Part shown: one piece after another, positions 1-12,369 of the stretch
Numbering within the stretch: position 1 is the stretch's first letter
How the letters are laid out: each line of letters starts with the position of its first letter
Assembly: GCA_958450325.1 (NCBI GenBank)
Contig: OY288257.1
Coordinates: 16,263,873 to 16,327,872 of the forward strand
Direction: 5' to 3'
Source: Agrostemma githago
Taxonomy: Eukaryota; Streptophyta; Magnoliopsida; Caryophyllales; Caryophyllaceae
Length of the DNA: 64,000 bases
Notes under the pieces: model-generated
What the model was told of the DNA's origin: nothing
The model's input: the letters and a program-made list of their open reading frames with translations, nothing else
Databases searched by the model: none
Translations under genes and position numbers: made by a program

Positions 1-170
1 GTATAGTGGGACGTCGGTCGCGAGTACCGGCCCGGGAAAATATAGGGTTATGCATGAACAGTAAAACTAAAACGCGTATTGTACTAGTCAAACGATTTCT
101 ATTCGAGTCTCCCCCTGAGGATGCCGATGGTAAGTCACGCATCAGTTAATCCCCAGCGGAGTCGCCAAAT
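1..170 (-). mobile_element. Internal stub of a Tat-type element left of LTR C1
   Basis: This stretch is nearly identical to 6863-7032, the leader just inside the other LTR of the same element. It ends with a primer-binding site at 150-167 (minus strand TGGCGACTCCGCTGGGGA). Leader sequence on the outer side of an LTR means that another copy of the element continues beyond the left edge, so the element is arranged in tandem. It is non-coding. Confidence 0.8.
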
Positions 171-2764
171 TATGGACATGACATAGGTCCACCCCGACGC
201 GGCCACGCGTGGGTTTGGGGAGACGAATGAATCTCCATATGAGAATGGATCGAAGTGGACTCGCCACCGAACTTTGTGGGAGTTCGGGCCCGTTCGAACC
301 CACTCTATGTCGTAGTGGGCCATACACAAAGTATGGCCCATTTCCGATGTCAGAGTTTATTGGGCTCGTCCCTTTGCATTTGATACCGATACCGACATTA
401 TCGGATACCGTGTATTGAATGACTCTCGTGTGCCAATGGATTCGGATATCTGGAAACCATGGTTCTAAGTAAGGGGTGAGGGTACGTGTTGGGAAGTTCA
501 CAAAGAACACCCAACCCCGCCCGCACTTAGCGACCTCTACTAGGATATCGTTTGGTTTTGAAATACGCGCGTTAGTAAAACGATGAAATGATATGCAAAC
601 ATTGTTTTCCCTAAGCATGCGAAAAAAGTGAATGGGTTGCTATGTCGATTTAATGCATCTAATACTAACGTCAAAGTTATATTTAGCATGCGAGGTTTAT
701 TTTAGTACAATAAAATAAACAATGAAAATAAATCAACAAGAAAAGGAACAAACTTGTTAGTAACGGTATAACGATAATAACGGTTTGCGAATAATATAGA
801 ATAATATGGAATGATGTAAATAAGATGATGCATGGTTTTGAAAAGTAATATTTCACGTAATAGATTTGACACGTGTTGACCTAAGTCATAAAAAAGGTAT
901 TAACGATACTAAAGCAACGTTATGGGCTCACGGTTTGACGTGATAAAGGGGCCACTCGACCGAGTCATTGAGGGACTCGACCGATTGGACCTCTGAAGAG
1001 GCTTCTATCCGGATTTCGAGACGTCACTCGACCGAGTTATGAGGGGAACTCGACTGAGTGCACGGCCACTCGATCGAGTCTTTGCGAGACTCGACCAAGT
1101 GGTTGTCAAAATAACCTTCTGTCTCGTTTTTGGGGTGCCACTCGACCGAGTGGGCTAGGCACTCGATCGAGTGCCCCATGTACGAACTAGGGTTCGTTTC
1201 GCAATTCTTATCGATTGCGAAATTGCGTCTTGATTTTAGATAAATCGTTGACTTTGTTGAATTGGGCATATAAATATTGTAAGATTTATGCTCAATTCGG
1301 ACTTGGATACTCGTCATATCCGATATTCGATTATAGAATCGATATCGAATATTAGAGTGAAACTTGAAAGAACAAGATGCTATAAGTCGTTTAAATTAAC
1401 TAAAAAGATATAGATTTTCTCCGCGTTTATAGTGTCGTAATTAATTCTAACGAATTAGATGACAACTATTTTAGCATCAACGAAAGTCGTGTTAGTTAAA
1501 TTATTTGACTAAATCGTTTAGATTCGACGTCCAACTATTGAATTGGTATCGAATCTAATAGATTGACACTTTACTTGAATTGAGAGACTTGACTTGATTC
1601 CCTCGGCATCCCGACATCGTAATAAATCCTTGCGGATTGTGTGATGTCGGATCCACGTCAACGGGTTTCGACCTTAATTAAAAAAAGGTGTTTGATTCGA
1701 AAATAGTTTTGAAATCGATGAAATATGCGATTGACGACAATGCGAACGAAATAAAAAACTATTATTTACATTGACTTGCTTCAATAATCAAGCGCTAAGG
1801 GTGTCGGGATAAGCGACAGGCAACATCGGGTGAAACACCCTTGTATATTCGGGTTTCCTTATCCCGTCATCATTCGCACTCGACACAAATTCACAAGTAT
1901 TTTAATATTTTATACTAATAATACTATCGATATTAGAGACGCGGTAACAAAATAAAAAAACGAAAAAAAGGACGACGACGAGACGGACGGACAAGGAGAA
2001 GAAGGAGAAAGAGAAGAACGAGATTTTGCACCCTCAACCTACATGTTTCTTTGTCTAGGATAGATCTCGTTAGTTGTGGCTTTAGCACGGGAGAATCGAG
2101 GTTAATGTAAGTTAAGTTATGGTGGTTTAGGGTTTGGATTCCTAGATGCTAGGGTTAGGGTTTTTTAAAGTGTGAGATTAGGGTTGATTAGGGTTGTATG
2201 AGATGTGTGTAAAAGTGTTTAATAGCATGCACAAAGGGGTGTATATATAGGCAAAGTCTAGTTCCCCCGTCTAGGGTTACTCGACCAAGTAACTGGCTAA
2301 CTCGGTCGAGTGGCCCAGTGCGACTGCATTAGGGCTTGTTTAGGGGCCCACTCGATCGAGTGGGCTGACACTCGATCGAGTGGGTCAGCTGAAGCGCACG
2401 GGTCCAGTTTTTGGACCTCGAGTTAATTTTGTGGGCTTTGTATTTGGTTTGGACTTTTGATGTTTGCACGGCTGTTTTGTGTCTCGGAAACGGCTTTGAC
2501 CGGGGTTTGACCCAATCGCTAAAAGTCGGTTTTATTTCCGCTGTCCGTTTTGACCCAAATTAGTCTTATTTGATTGGAAACGATCCACTGGGCCTGAATT
2601 TGAGGTTGGTTTTGTGAGATTTGTACTCCGTAAATGCCTAGGCCCGCAACTAATGGTTTCGAGCCCATATCCCAGCGCGTAGAAACACGTTTGCGTCCGA
2701 TCATCATCGGGTGTCTTTTGGAAACTGCTATAGACACATGGCAGTCAAAATATGGGTGTCTACA
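171..2764 (-). repeat. LTR C1 of the coding-deficient Tat-family element
   Basis: The LTR is defined by alignment to 7033-9629 and to the LTRs of GypA and GypB. Read on the minus strand it starts TGTAGACACCC at 2764 and ends CATGTCCATA at 171. The terminal CA is changed to TA here and also in C2. It holds a TATA box at 2242-2249, telobox-like TAGGGTT repeats at about 2140-2200, two dyad pairs upstream of the TATA (about 2280-2390) and four downstream (about 950-1180). The short open frames inside it are chance frames that recur in every LTR copy. Confidence 0.88.
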
Positions 2765-5700
2765 GAGCCCCTACTCTGACTGAGGCTTGGACAAGGCGAA
2801 ATTCAGAGTAGCTACCATGCCAATCTAGTATTAAGACCTGGCAGACTTCCGGTCGGGTCGCTTATAGTCCATTGGACTTGCGTGAAGGGCTCGCCAGCCA
2901 TAAGATAGAGATATACCTGAGGTGATGATGATAACTCTGTGGGGAATTGGACTTGTCGTATAAGTCCCGAGTATGCCTATATGTGGGCCCATTCCGTGAA
3001 AAATGCCGCCTTGGGCTTTCCGCTGGGGAGACATGTGAGTTGTGCGGTCTTGAGTCGTACCTGTATAAGTTACATAAAATTTTGCATGCAACACGTAGGC
3101 AAAACACGACTCGCGCTGGGGAAAATGATTTTTGCTGCATTTTGAAATCGAAGTCCTGAAAGCAACTTACGTGCTAGGAGATAGGTTTTCAAAATTGAAA
3201 TTTGACCTTGTCGAAAAGGATTTTCTCAAATGGCTAAGTTTTGAAGATTTCAAAGTAGAATTTGAAAAGAGAGGTATACCGACAGACTCGACTATGGACA
3301 TAACAGGATGAGTTGACAGACACGACCGGACTCTCGAGGGGTTGACCGTGACTCGGTAGGGGGTGGGCCGCCTAAGATGTCAAGACTCTTAAGTTGCGGT
3401 ATTCCGTAGCCTAGGCGAGTGGCAACACGGTCGAACATCGAATGGGAAGGATGTGTTATAGGGGAATTGCAGTAGTCTGTAATGAGACTGTCGTAGTCTA
3501 GTGCTCTTTTGTATTTTTGTTTCGGGGTATATTCCCAAGGAGGGGGTTGTTTCGAGTCCCCGACAGATTCTTGTCTTCAACTAAGCCGAGTGCTAGGACA
3601 CACTATAGAAAGGAGGCTAGATTTTTTTTTGAATTTATCTGGATTTTGTGAGTGGATGGAGAACTTCTGCCTAGGAGAAGCCCCCCAGGACGACAAAGCT
3701 AGCTGTTGAGAACATGACAGTGTCGTGACCGGAATGATGGTGCTTTTTGAATGTGTGTCAATGTGGGTGGTTGTGCCTCTGTTGAAAGGTTGCCTACGTA
3801 TTCACGTGTAGTGAAATCAAACCAAGCCGTAGTTCAGTGGATTGAAAGATATATTATGGTGCCTAGTCTAATAGGACGTTGTGTGTAACTAGCCATAGCG
3901 ATGGTGTAGGCCAGGTGCATTCCCAATGATGTCTTGATCAAAGGGTTAGAATAGTTAGGATGTTGGTCCTGTGACTGTGAGCGTTCTCCGGGGTAGCCCC
4001 CAGAGGTGGTGTGAACTATTTGGGCATGTTCTATGCCGACTGCAAGTTGAGTTCCCGTGTTCCGGGCTGGTAACTGGCCTGAATGTTTTTGGAAATGTGG
4101 TGCTAGGTCCTAAGTGGCTTTGATGATACGAAATCTGGAGCTTAATTTTGTGGAGCTAAGGCTTCGAGGTTAAGGTATTGCAATGTGGTAGAAAAGGGGG
4201 AAGTCGAGTAAAAATGACTCGGACTTCGATTGGGCAGGTTTGATAATGCGGGATCTGGTTTCCATGTCTGGCCCTAATTGTTAGGGGTATCCAATGGAGC
4301 TTGAATCCTCGAAATTCCGGGCTGCCTCTAGCCTAGGTCTCGAGAAGGTCTCGAGGGTTGCAATGTGGGAAGGCTAGATGTGGTGTTAGCTGACCAGCTT
4401 GATTATCTCTCCCTTATTTGATGGTATGAATTTTGACCGTACCCTGGTCACGGGACTTTCACGTGAATTGCCCGTTGATCATGGTCATGGGTTTTTGGAA
4501 GTTCTTTTTTTTTTTTTGATGATGGCCTGCTTTTTTGTTTTGGCCTTTTGCTTCTTTTTTTCTTGGACTTTTTTTTTGTCCAGCTTTTTTCTTTCTTTTT
4601 TCCTGTCGGTCAGACTAACACCTAAGGTAGGGATTGGTTGATCTTATTTGATGGGTATTAATTGTGGGAAATGGGCGTGTCTCCCGTCTTGAACCTAAAC
4701 TAGGAGACTACCTAGATTTGTCATAACATTCGATACCGCTCCCTAAGGGTAGTTTTGTGGCTTTCTATACCAGACATGAAACAGGTAAAAGGAAAACACG
4801 GGTCTCAATTTCCTGCAGTCATTATAGATGGGCCTATAATAGTCACGTGCATGTGCTCACTGTGTATGATGGTGTTCATCATGCTCTCAGAAACACATAA
4901 GGAAAGTATATATGAGAAAGAATATTGAAAGCTGATTTTATTGAATTTTGAAAAAGAGGACAGAATACAGCTGACTCTGACTCTGACTTCGACTTGGAAA
5001 TGAGGATGTAGGATATCCTAGACTCGAATCAGATCCGGACTTTTGGATGCTCGGCTGGTATATGTTCTTTTTGGTAAGATCTTTGATTGGAGGAGACGAC
5101 AGGTGCCACGACTCGCCTAAACTTGACTTTGCGCAAATTCAAGAGAGGGAGTCAAACTAGACACGGCCCGGGCGGCGGGAATGACTATAATTCTTGGATC
5201 GGGATACCCGAACGTTGACCTCGACAAAGTAACGACCGTGGATTAGACTCGAGCTGCAGAAGGGTGAGTCCGGAAATGGGGCGACCATGTTTGACCGTGC
5301 CACGTGCTCGGACCGACCGTGGTGACCTAACCCTAGGTAACTCGAGTGTTGGACGAGTGACCCTTAGACGTAAGGATCACGGACCTTTTGTTACAGGGCT
5401 ATGCCTTGTAAGAGGTTGACTCGGCCTTGAGGAAAGACAGACGGGGTAAGGGAAGAAACTTGCGATGTGAGATCGACAGAGTTTCGACGCTAGAAACCCT
5501 CGACTTGACTCGAATAATGATAGACCTTGTGATTAGGGTAGACCCTTAAGTTAAAGGATTCTCGAATTAGAATGACTCGACTAACGAACTGAAAGACGGG
5601 CGAAGTTCCCTTAGGAAAGGTCGTGAGGACCGTCCTGCTAGAGGGAAGGATCGCATGAGACTTTCTAATTTGGACTCGAGTGTGTAAACGAGCTTTCCTT

Positions 5701-7032
5701 AGTAGGAGTATGTCCTACGTAGGTGGGCCCTGTCTTAGTCAAATAAGGCGGACTGGGATAGGGAGGAAACCCGTGATGTAAGATCGACAGAGTTTCGACG
5801 CTAAAGACCTTCGACGACTTATGACACAACCCGACACATGCTAAATACGGGAAGTCCTAAGAAGAGGAAGGTTTTGAAAATGATTTTTTTTTAATCCGAA
5901 AGAAATTCGGTGGAGGGGGGCCCGATTTTTCAAAAATTAGAAAAAAATGAATTGGGCCTCAATTTTGAGAGTTCGAAAATATTTTCGAGTTTTGAAATGG
6001 GCAGAATACCGGCTAGAAATAGGCTATTTTGAGTAAAATCATAAGTCCTAAATTTGGTATACGTCCCGGGTTTTGAAATGGGCAGAATACCGGCTAGAAA
6101 TAGGCTATTTTGAGTAAAATCATAAGTCCTAAATTCGGTATACGTCCCGGGTTTTGAAATGGGCAGAATACCGGCTAGAAATAGGCTATTTTGAGTAAAA
6201 TCATAAGTCCTAAATTTGGTATGCTTCCCGGATCGAGAATTTTAATATGGAAATGGACAGCATGCCGTCTAGAAAATAGGCTATTTTGAGTAAAATCATA
6301 AGTCCTAAATTTCGGCAGCTTTCCGAGTTTTTGAAAATTGGATATTTTTTGAAAAGATGCATTTTTGGAATTTTGGAATTTTGAATATCAAAAATGAATT
6401 TCCGAAAATTTGAAAATCGAAAGCAGGATTCCGACTTTTAAAATCGGCGAAAATGTCGTTCGGTCCGAATTTTTTTGAAAAGTCGGGAATTTTTGATATT
6501 TTTGAAATGGATAGAATACCGGCTAAAAATAGGCTACTTTGAGTCAAATCGTAAGTCCTAATTTCAGTAGCATCCGGGTTTTTGAAAATATGAATATTTT
6601 TGGAAAGATGCACTTTATGAAATTACGAATTTTGAAAACGACACGGAAACCAAGTAGCACATAGTCACGCAAGCATTATAAAGACACTATGTATACTCTA
6701 TACTAAGTCTCGGTCGGTCTATAAAGGGTCTATACCAGTGCACATAGCCTAGACGTGAATCGGGACGGACTCTCTAAGTCGAGTTGAGCTTAGAACATGC
6801 CGCGAAACCCATACGAATCTGCTATGGACACCTTTGACATATCCATATTGGAGTACATCACGGTATAGTGGGACGTCGGTCGCGAGTACCGGCCCGGGAA
6901 AATATAGGGTTATGCATGAACAGTAAAACTAAAACGCGTATTGTACTAGTCAAACGATTTCTATTCGAGTCTCGTCCTGAGGATGCCGATGGTAAGTCAC
7001 GCATCAGTTAATCCCCAGCGGAGTCGCCAAAT
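2765..7032 (-). mobile_element. Non-coding interior of element C (pol and antisense gene lost)
   Basis: The interior has a polypurine tract (minus strand CAGAGTAGGGGCTC at 2765-2778) and a primer-binding site at 7012-7029, so it is in minus orientation. The segment 2765-3160 matches the PPT side of GypA (28327-28780). A short segment near 3766-3835 matches the sequence between pol and the antisense gene of GypA (30950-31020). The part right of 5330 matches the GypA leader, with the block around GTAAGATCGACAGAGTTTCG present twice (about 5462 and 5771). No gag, protease, RT, integrase or antisense reading frame is visible in its 4.3 kb, against about 10 kb in GypA and GypB. It must rely on proteins from relatives. 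Confidence 0.8.
5990..6320 (-). repeat. 81-bp tandem repeat in the element C leader
   Basis: Three near-identical 81-bp units start at 5990, 6071 and 6152, followed by a diverged unit at about 6240-6320. A further degenerate unit is at about 6498-6576. The core is CTAGAAATAGGCTATTTTGA. GypA has a single unit (about 38040-38130) and GypB a single unit (about 51500-51600), so the array expanded in element C. The unit equals 27 codons and reads open on the minus strand. Confidence 0.85.
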
Positions 7033-9629
7033 TATGGACATGACATAGGTCCACCCCGACGCGGCCACGCGTGGGTTTGGGGAGACGAATGAATCTCCAT
7101 ATGAGAATGGATCAAAGTGGACTCGCCACCGAACTTTGTGGGAGTTCGGGCCCGTTCGAACCCACTCTATGTCGTAGTGGGCCATACACAAAGTATGGCC
7201 CATTTCCGATGTCAGAGTTTATTGGGCTCGTCCCTTTGCATTTGATACCGATACCGATATTATCGGATACCGTGTATTGAATGACTCTCGTGTGCCAATG
7301 GATTCGGATATCTGGAAACCATGGTTCTAAGTAAGGGGTGAGGGTACGTGTTGGGAAGTTCACAAAGAACACCCAACCCCGCCCGCACTTAGCGACCTCT
7401 ACTAGGATATCGTTTGGTTTTGAAATACGCGCGTTAGTAAAACGATGAAATGATATGCAAACATTGTTTTCCCTAAGCATGCGAAAAAAGTGAATGGGTT
7501 GCTATGTCGATTTAATGCATCTAATACTAACGTCAAAGTTATATTTAGCATGCGAGGTTTATTTTAGTACAATAAAATAAACAATGAAAATAAATCAACA
7601 AGAAAAGGAACAAACTTGTTAGTAACGGTATAACGATAATAACGGTTTGCGAATAATATAGAATAATATGGAATGATGTAAATAAGATGATGCATGGTTT
7701 TGAAAAGTAATATTTCACGTAATAGATTTGACACGTGTTGACCTAAGTCATAAAAAAGGTATTAACGATACTAAAGCAACGTTATGGGCTCACGGTTTGA
7801 CGTGATAAAGGGGCCACTCGTCCGAGTCATTGAGGGACTCGACCGATTGGACCTCTGAAGAAGCTTCTATCCGGATTTCGAGACGTCACTCGACCGAGTT
7901 ATGAGGGGAACTCGACCGAGTGCACGGCCACTCGATCGAGTCATTGCGAGACTCGACCAAGTGGTTGTCAAAATAACCTTCTGTCTCGTTTTTGGGGTGC
8001 CACTCGACCGAGTGGGCTAGGCACTCGATCGAGTGCCCCATGTACGAACTAGGGTTCGTTTCGCAATTCTTATCGATTGCGAAATTGCGTCTTGATTTTA
8101 GATAAATCGTTGACTTTGTTGAATTGGGCATATAAATATTGTAAGATTTATGCTCAATTCGGACTTGGATACTCGTCATATCCGATATTCGATTATTGAA
8201 TCGATATCGAATATTAGAGTGAAACTTGAAAGAACAAGATGCTATAAGTCGTTTAAATTAACTAAAAAGATATAGATTTTCTCCGCGTTTATAGTGTCGT
8301 AATTAATTCTAACGAATTAGATGACAACTATTTTAGCATCAACGAAAGTCGTGTTAGTTAAATTATTTGACTAAATCGTTTAGATTCGACGTCCAACTAT
8401 TGAATTGGTATCGAATATAATAGATTGACACTTTACTTGAATTGAGAGACTTGACTTGATTCCCTCGGCATCCCGACATCGTAATAAATCCTTGCGGATT
8501 GTGTGATGTCGGATCCACGTCAACGGGTTTCGACCTTAATTAAAAAAAGGTGTTTGATTCGAAAATAGTTTTGAAATCGATGAAATATGCGATTGACGAC
8601 AATGCGAACGAAATAAAAAACTATTATTTACATTGACTTGCTTCAATAATCAAGCGCTAAGGGTGTCGGGATAAGCGACCGGCAACATCGGGTGAAACAC
8701 CCTTGTATATTCGGGTTTCCTTATCCCGTCATCATTCGCACTCGACACAAATTCACAAGTATTTTAATATTTTATACTAATAATACTATCGATATTAGAG
8801 ACGCGATAACAAAATAAAAAAACGAAAAAAAGGACGACGACGAGACGGACGGACAAGGAGAAGAAGGAGAAAGAGAAGAACGGGATTTTGCACCCTCAAC
8901 CTGCATGTTTCTTTGTCTCGGATAGATCTCGTTAGTTGTGGCTTTAGCACGGGAGAATCGAGGTTAATGTAAGTTAAGTTATGGTGCTTTAGGGTTTGGA
9001 TTCCTAGATGCTAGGGTTAGGGTTTTTGAAAGTGTGAGATTAGGGTTGATTAGGGTTGTATGAGATGTGTGTAAAAGTGTTTAATAGCATGCACAAAGGG
9101 GTGTATATATAGGCAAAGTCTAGTTCCCCCGTCTAGGGTTACTCGACCGAGTAACTGGCTAACTCGGTCGAGTGGCCCAGTGCGACTGCATTCGGGCTTG
9201 TTTAAGGGCCCACTCGATCGAGTGGGCTGACACTCGATCGAGTGGGTCAGCTGAAGCGCACGGGTCCAGTTTTTGGACCTCGAGTTAGGCATTTTGTGGG
9301 CTTTGTATTTGGGTTGGACTTTTGATGTTTGCACGGCTGTTTTGTGTCTTGGAAACGGCTTTGACCGGGGTTTGACCCAATCGCTAAAAGTCGGTTTTAT
9401 TTCCGGTGTCGGTTTTGACCCAAATTAGTCTTATTTGATTGGAAACGACCCACTGGGCCTGAATTTGAGGTTGGTTTTATGAGATTTGTACTCCGTAAAT
9501 GCCTAGGCCAGCAACTAATAGTTTCGAGCCCATATCGGAGCGCGTAGAAACACGTTTGCGTCCGATCATCATCGGGTGTCTTTTGGAAACTGCTATAGAC
9601 ACATGGCAGTCAAAATGTTGGTGTCTACA
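7033..9629 (-). repeat. LTR C2 of the coding-deficient Tat-family element
   Basis: This is the partner of LTR 171-2764, with the same length to within 3 bp and few differences, so the two are of recent common origin. The TATA box is at 9104-9111. Dyad pairs lie near 7815-8040 and 9140-9245. The LTR ends GTGTCTACA at 9629, where CACTA-type sequence begins. The 5 bp after it are CTAAT; the matching left target duplication is outside the window and cannot be checked. Confidence 0.88.
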
Positions 9630-10607
9630 CTAATGTAGAATTGACCTTACGAAAATTAATCACCGAATTTAATCACAAACTTAATCACAATTTAATCCCA
9701 ATTTACGAAAACCCTAATTCATCAATTTAATCCCAATTAAACCGAACAAAACACAAAAATTCATGGCTTAGGTCACAAAGAAACAGCTTAAATTAGTTAA
9801 ATAAGGTCAATTTTTTGGATAGAGATATATAAACTTCGAAAGCACCGCTAACACCTATTTTCGACCCCGATCACGATGGAAGTAGTTTCGGGAAAATCCG
9901 GCATTATTACGACACCTTTTGGTCCGTCCTAAGTCACACAAAACCTCACGGAAGGCCCTAGAGGTCATTCTAGCTCAATTCAACCAAATTCATCAAAACC
10001 CTAATCAAAATTGAGATGGGCAAAACTAATCTACCTAATCGAATTTGGGCTAAACTAATCTATTTAATCGAAATTCAGACCTACACAATATTAACTAACA
10101 AACTGCCAATAAAAAACGATAAAAATCAAATATAAGAACTAAATATAATGAATAAGAACTAAGTAAAGTAAGAAAACATACCGAAAATTACGAAGAAGTA
10201 TGGAAAATGGAGGAGAGGAAGGGCGAATTGGGTCGGGGAGTAGAGTAGAGAGAGTTTAGAGAGTGAAAAAAAAATTACGAATGAAGGGGAAGAGGGGGCT
10301 GGGCGTGTATTTGAAGCGAGGCTGGCGAACGGGCGTCCGCTATCGGACGCCACATTCAACCAAACGGGCGTCCGACTGTGGACGCCATATCCCACTACAT
10401 GGCGTCTGACAGTGGACGCCATTTAGTGGAATATGGCGTCCGCTTGTGGACGCCCGTCAGCCTGAATTTCTTCCTTCCCCACTTCTGTCGGACGCCAAGT
10501 TTGGCGTCTGACGGTGAACGCCCGTTTGTATTTCCAGACGCCATGTAGGCGTCCATATGCCCAGGACGCCCACCAGGTGGACGCCCGGAGCTGGTTTTCT
10601 TGTAGTG
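9630..10607. mobile_element. Terminal part of a CACTA (En/Spm) transposon
   Basis: The right end reads GGTTTTCTTGTAGTG, the reverse complement of the plant CACTA terminus CACTACAAGAAAACC, followed by GTA, which may be half of a 3-bp target duplication. The last 260 bp hold about 15 copies of GGCGTCC or its complement in both orientations, typical of CACTA subterminal repeats. The rest is AT-rich, with no transposase frame. Element C lies on its left, so the other end is either beyond the window or lost. Confidence 0.7.
10331..10587. repeat. GGCGTCC/GGACGCC subterminal repeat cluster
   Basis: About 15 copies of a GC-rich heptamer alternate in direct and inverted orientation within 257 bp of otherwise AT-rich sequence, so many hairpins are possible. 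In En/Spm-type elements, subterminal motifs of this kind are where the element's own protein binds. The short open frames across it are by-products of its base composition. Confidence 0.75.
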
Positions 10608-12010
10608 GTAACACATATTATGTGTTAGAGTAACATACTGAATAAGTTACAGTAACACAGTTTATGAGTTTGATTGATTTTCCAATATTCAGTCCTTAGA
10701 GTAACATCCCTTATTGGAGTAAAATGAGTTGGAATAACACACATTATGCGTTAGAGTAACATACTTAATTAATGAGTTACAGTAACACAGTTTATGAGTA
10801 TAATTTGATTTCCAATATCCAGTTCTTAGGGTAACAGGTGTGAAACATTGGAATTATAATAATTGAGTTTTGTAAATTTTGTTTTGGAATACCCTTAATA
10901 GAAACATACATTATTCTTTTGGTTGATTTGGAAGTCCTGTTTTTTGCAAAAGACTATTATGCAACGTAACAAATTTTATGAGTTGAAATAACACAGTTCA
11001 TGAGTTAGAGTAACAGATTGTATGAGTTAGAGTAACATAGTTTATGAGTACAATGGCTGTAGGGAAATGATGATTTTTGGGTGAAGATGAAACAACGCAC
11101 AGTATGTTAGGCAAGAGAGTTTTGAAACTGAAAAAAACTGAACTTAATTTTAAAGAAGAAACTTATTGTGTGAGAGAAAGAGACAATGAAAAATTTGATA
11201 GGAGAGAGAACATTTGCATTGAGATAATTAAGGAGGAGATAGAGAAATTGAAATATTTACCAAGATTTTGTCAGTTATTTCCTAATTGACAAAACGAATC
11301 ATAATCATCAATCTATATCTAATCTAAGGGTTAAGGTGAGGACTCACGGACTCAATTATAATAAGTGGACTCACCTGATCCCTCTTCTAGAGGAGGGTTC
11401 TTATGAGTTCTTCTATATATTTGAGTCCCTAAGTTCTTCTATCATCCATTGGATGATAATACAATGAATGGATGAGATGGATTGAGATTTTGTATTAAAA
11501 AAACAAGATATTGTTTCTTAATTTGAAGGAGTGTAACATCCAACAAAATAGGAAACACAATCAGTATATATTTCAATAATTTTGTGTAAGGCGTATTTAT
11601 TAGAGTAACACGTTTGTAACATTGAAGTAACACAAAGTATCTATTAGAATAACACGTTTGTAACGTAGTAACACAAAGTATCTATTAATGTAACGTGTTT
11701 CTAACGTTGGAGTAACAGAAAGTATCTATTAGAGTAACACATTTGTAACGTAGTAACACAAAGTATCTATTAAAGTAACATGCTTCTAACGTTGGAGTAA
11801 CGCAAAGTATCTATTGGAGTAACACGTTAGTAACGTTGGAGTAACATTATTATTCATATGTTGAGTTAATAATTATGTTCAGTGTTAGGGGCATATAACT
11901 CTGAAATCAATTTAAGCCTATTTGCATGATGTTCGTTAGAATAACACCAAACTTTAACCAGAGTAACAGTTTTATACGTAACACAAAAAAAATTAAGGAG
12001 AGGAGATGAT
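10608..12010. repeat. GTAACA-rich interspersed repeat region
   Basis: Dozens of GTAACA or GAGTAACAC words are scattered over 1.4 kb. A unit of about 126 bp is duplicated at about 10616-10705 and 10742-10835 (both contain GTTACAGTAACACAGTTTAT). A tighter array of about five units of roughly 45 bp (GTAACACAAAGTATCTATTA) runs from about 11629 to 11850. No coding frame of interest is present. I could not assign it to a known family. Confidence 0.6.
11220..11390 (+). repeat. Direct repeat, copy 1
   Basis: This copy shares GTGAGGACTCACGGACTCAA, AGTGGACTCACC and flanking words with 12140-12290. The two copies are about 900 bp apart and bracket part of the GTAACA region, so they may be ends or segments of one unclassified element. 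Confidence 0.55.
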
Positions 12011-12139
12011 ATGCGGTAAATTATTATTTTTAGTTCTATATAATAACAATTTATTTATTTTTAAATAAAAATCTTAATTGTGAAGAAATATGTGTGTGAG
12101 GGACGGTAATTATTTTTTTATAGAAGAGATATTAAATGA

Positions 12140-12287
12140 TGAGTAATTAAGGAGAGAGAGATATTTACCAAATATAGTCACTTGCTTTAATTACTCAAAC
12201 AAATCACAACCATCAATCTCTTTCTAATCCAAGAGATGTGGTGAGGACTCACGGACTCAATTTTAAAAGGTGGACTCACTTGTCCTT

Positions 12288-12290
<3 letters not shown>
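12140..12290 (+). repeat. Direct repeat, copy 2
   Basis: Second copy of the repeat at 11220-11390, with several indels. It runs directly into a TA microsatellite. Confidence 0.55.

Positions 12291-12367
<77 letters not shown>
12290..12367. repeat. (TA)n microsatellite
   Basis: About 39 uninterrupted TA dinucleotides. The Tyr-Ile frame through it is an artefact. Confidence 0.97.

Positions 12368-12369
<2 letters not shown>

Noticed and set aside
135..618. Open frames of 68-158 codons repeated in every LTR copy
   Set aside because: They lie wholly within LTR and leader sequence, differ in length between copies through frame breaks, and match no family.
4399..4641. 80-codon Phe-rich frame in element C
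   Set aside because: Caused by T runs; absent from GypA and GypB.
4960..5000. Possible remnant of the Ser-Glu linker of pol in element C (GACTCTGACTCTGACTTCGA)
   Set aside because: The hexamer similarity is too short to claim homology without flanking pol sequence.
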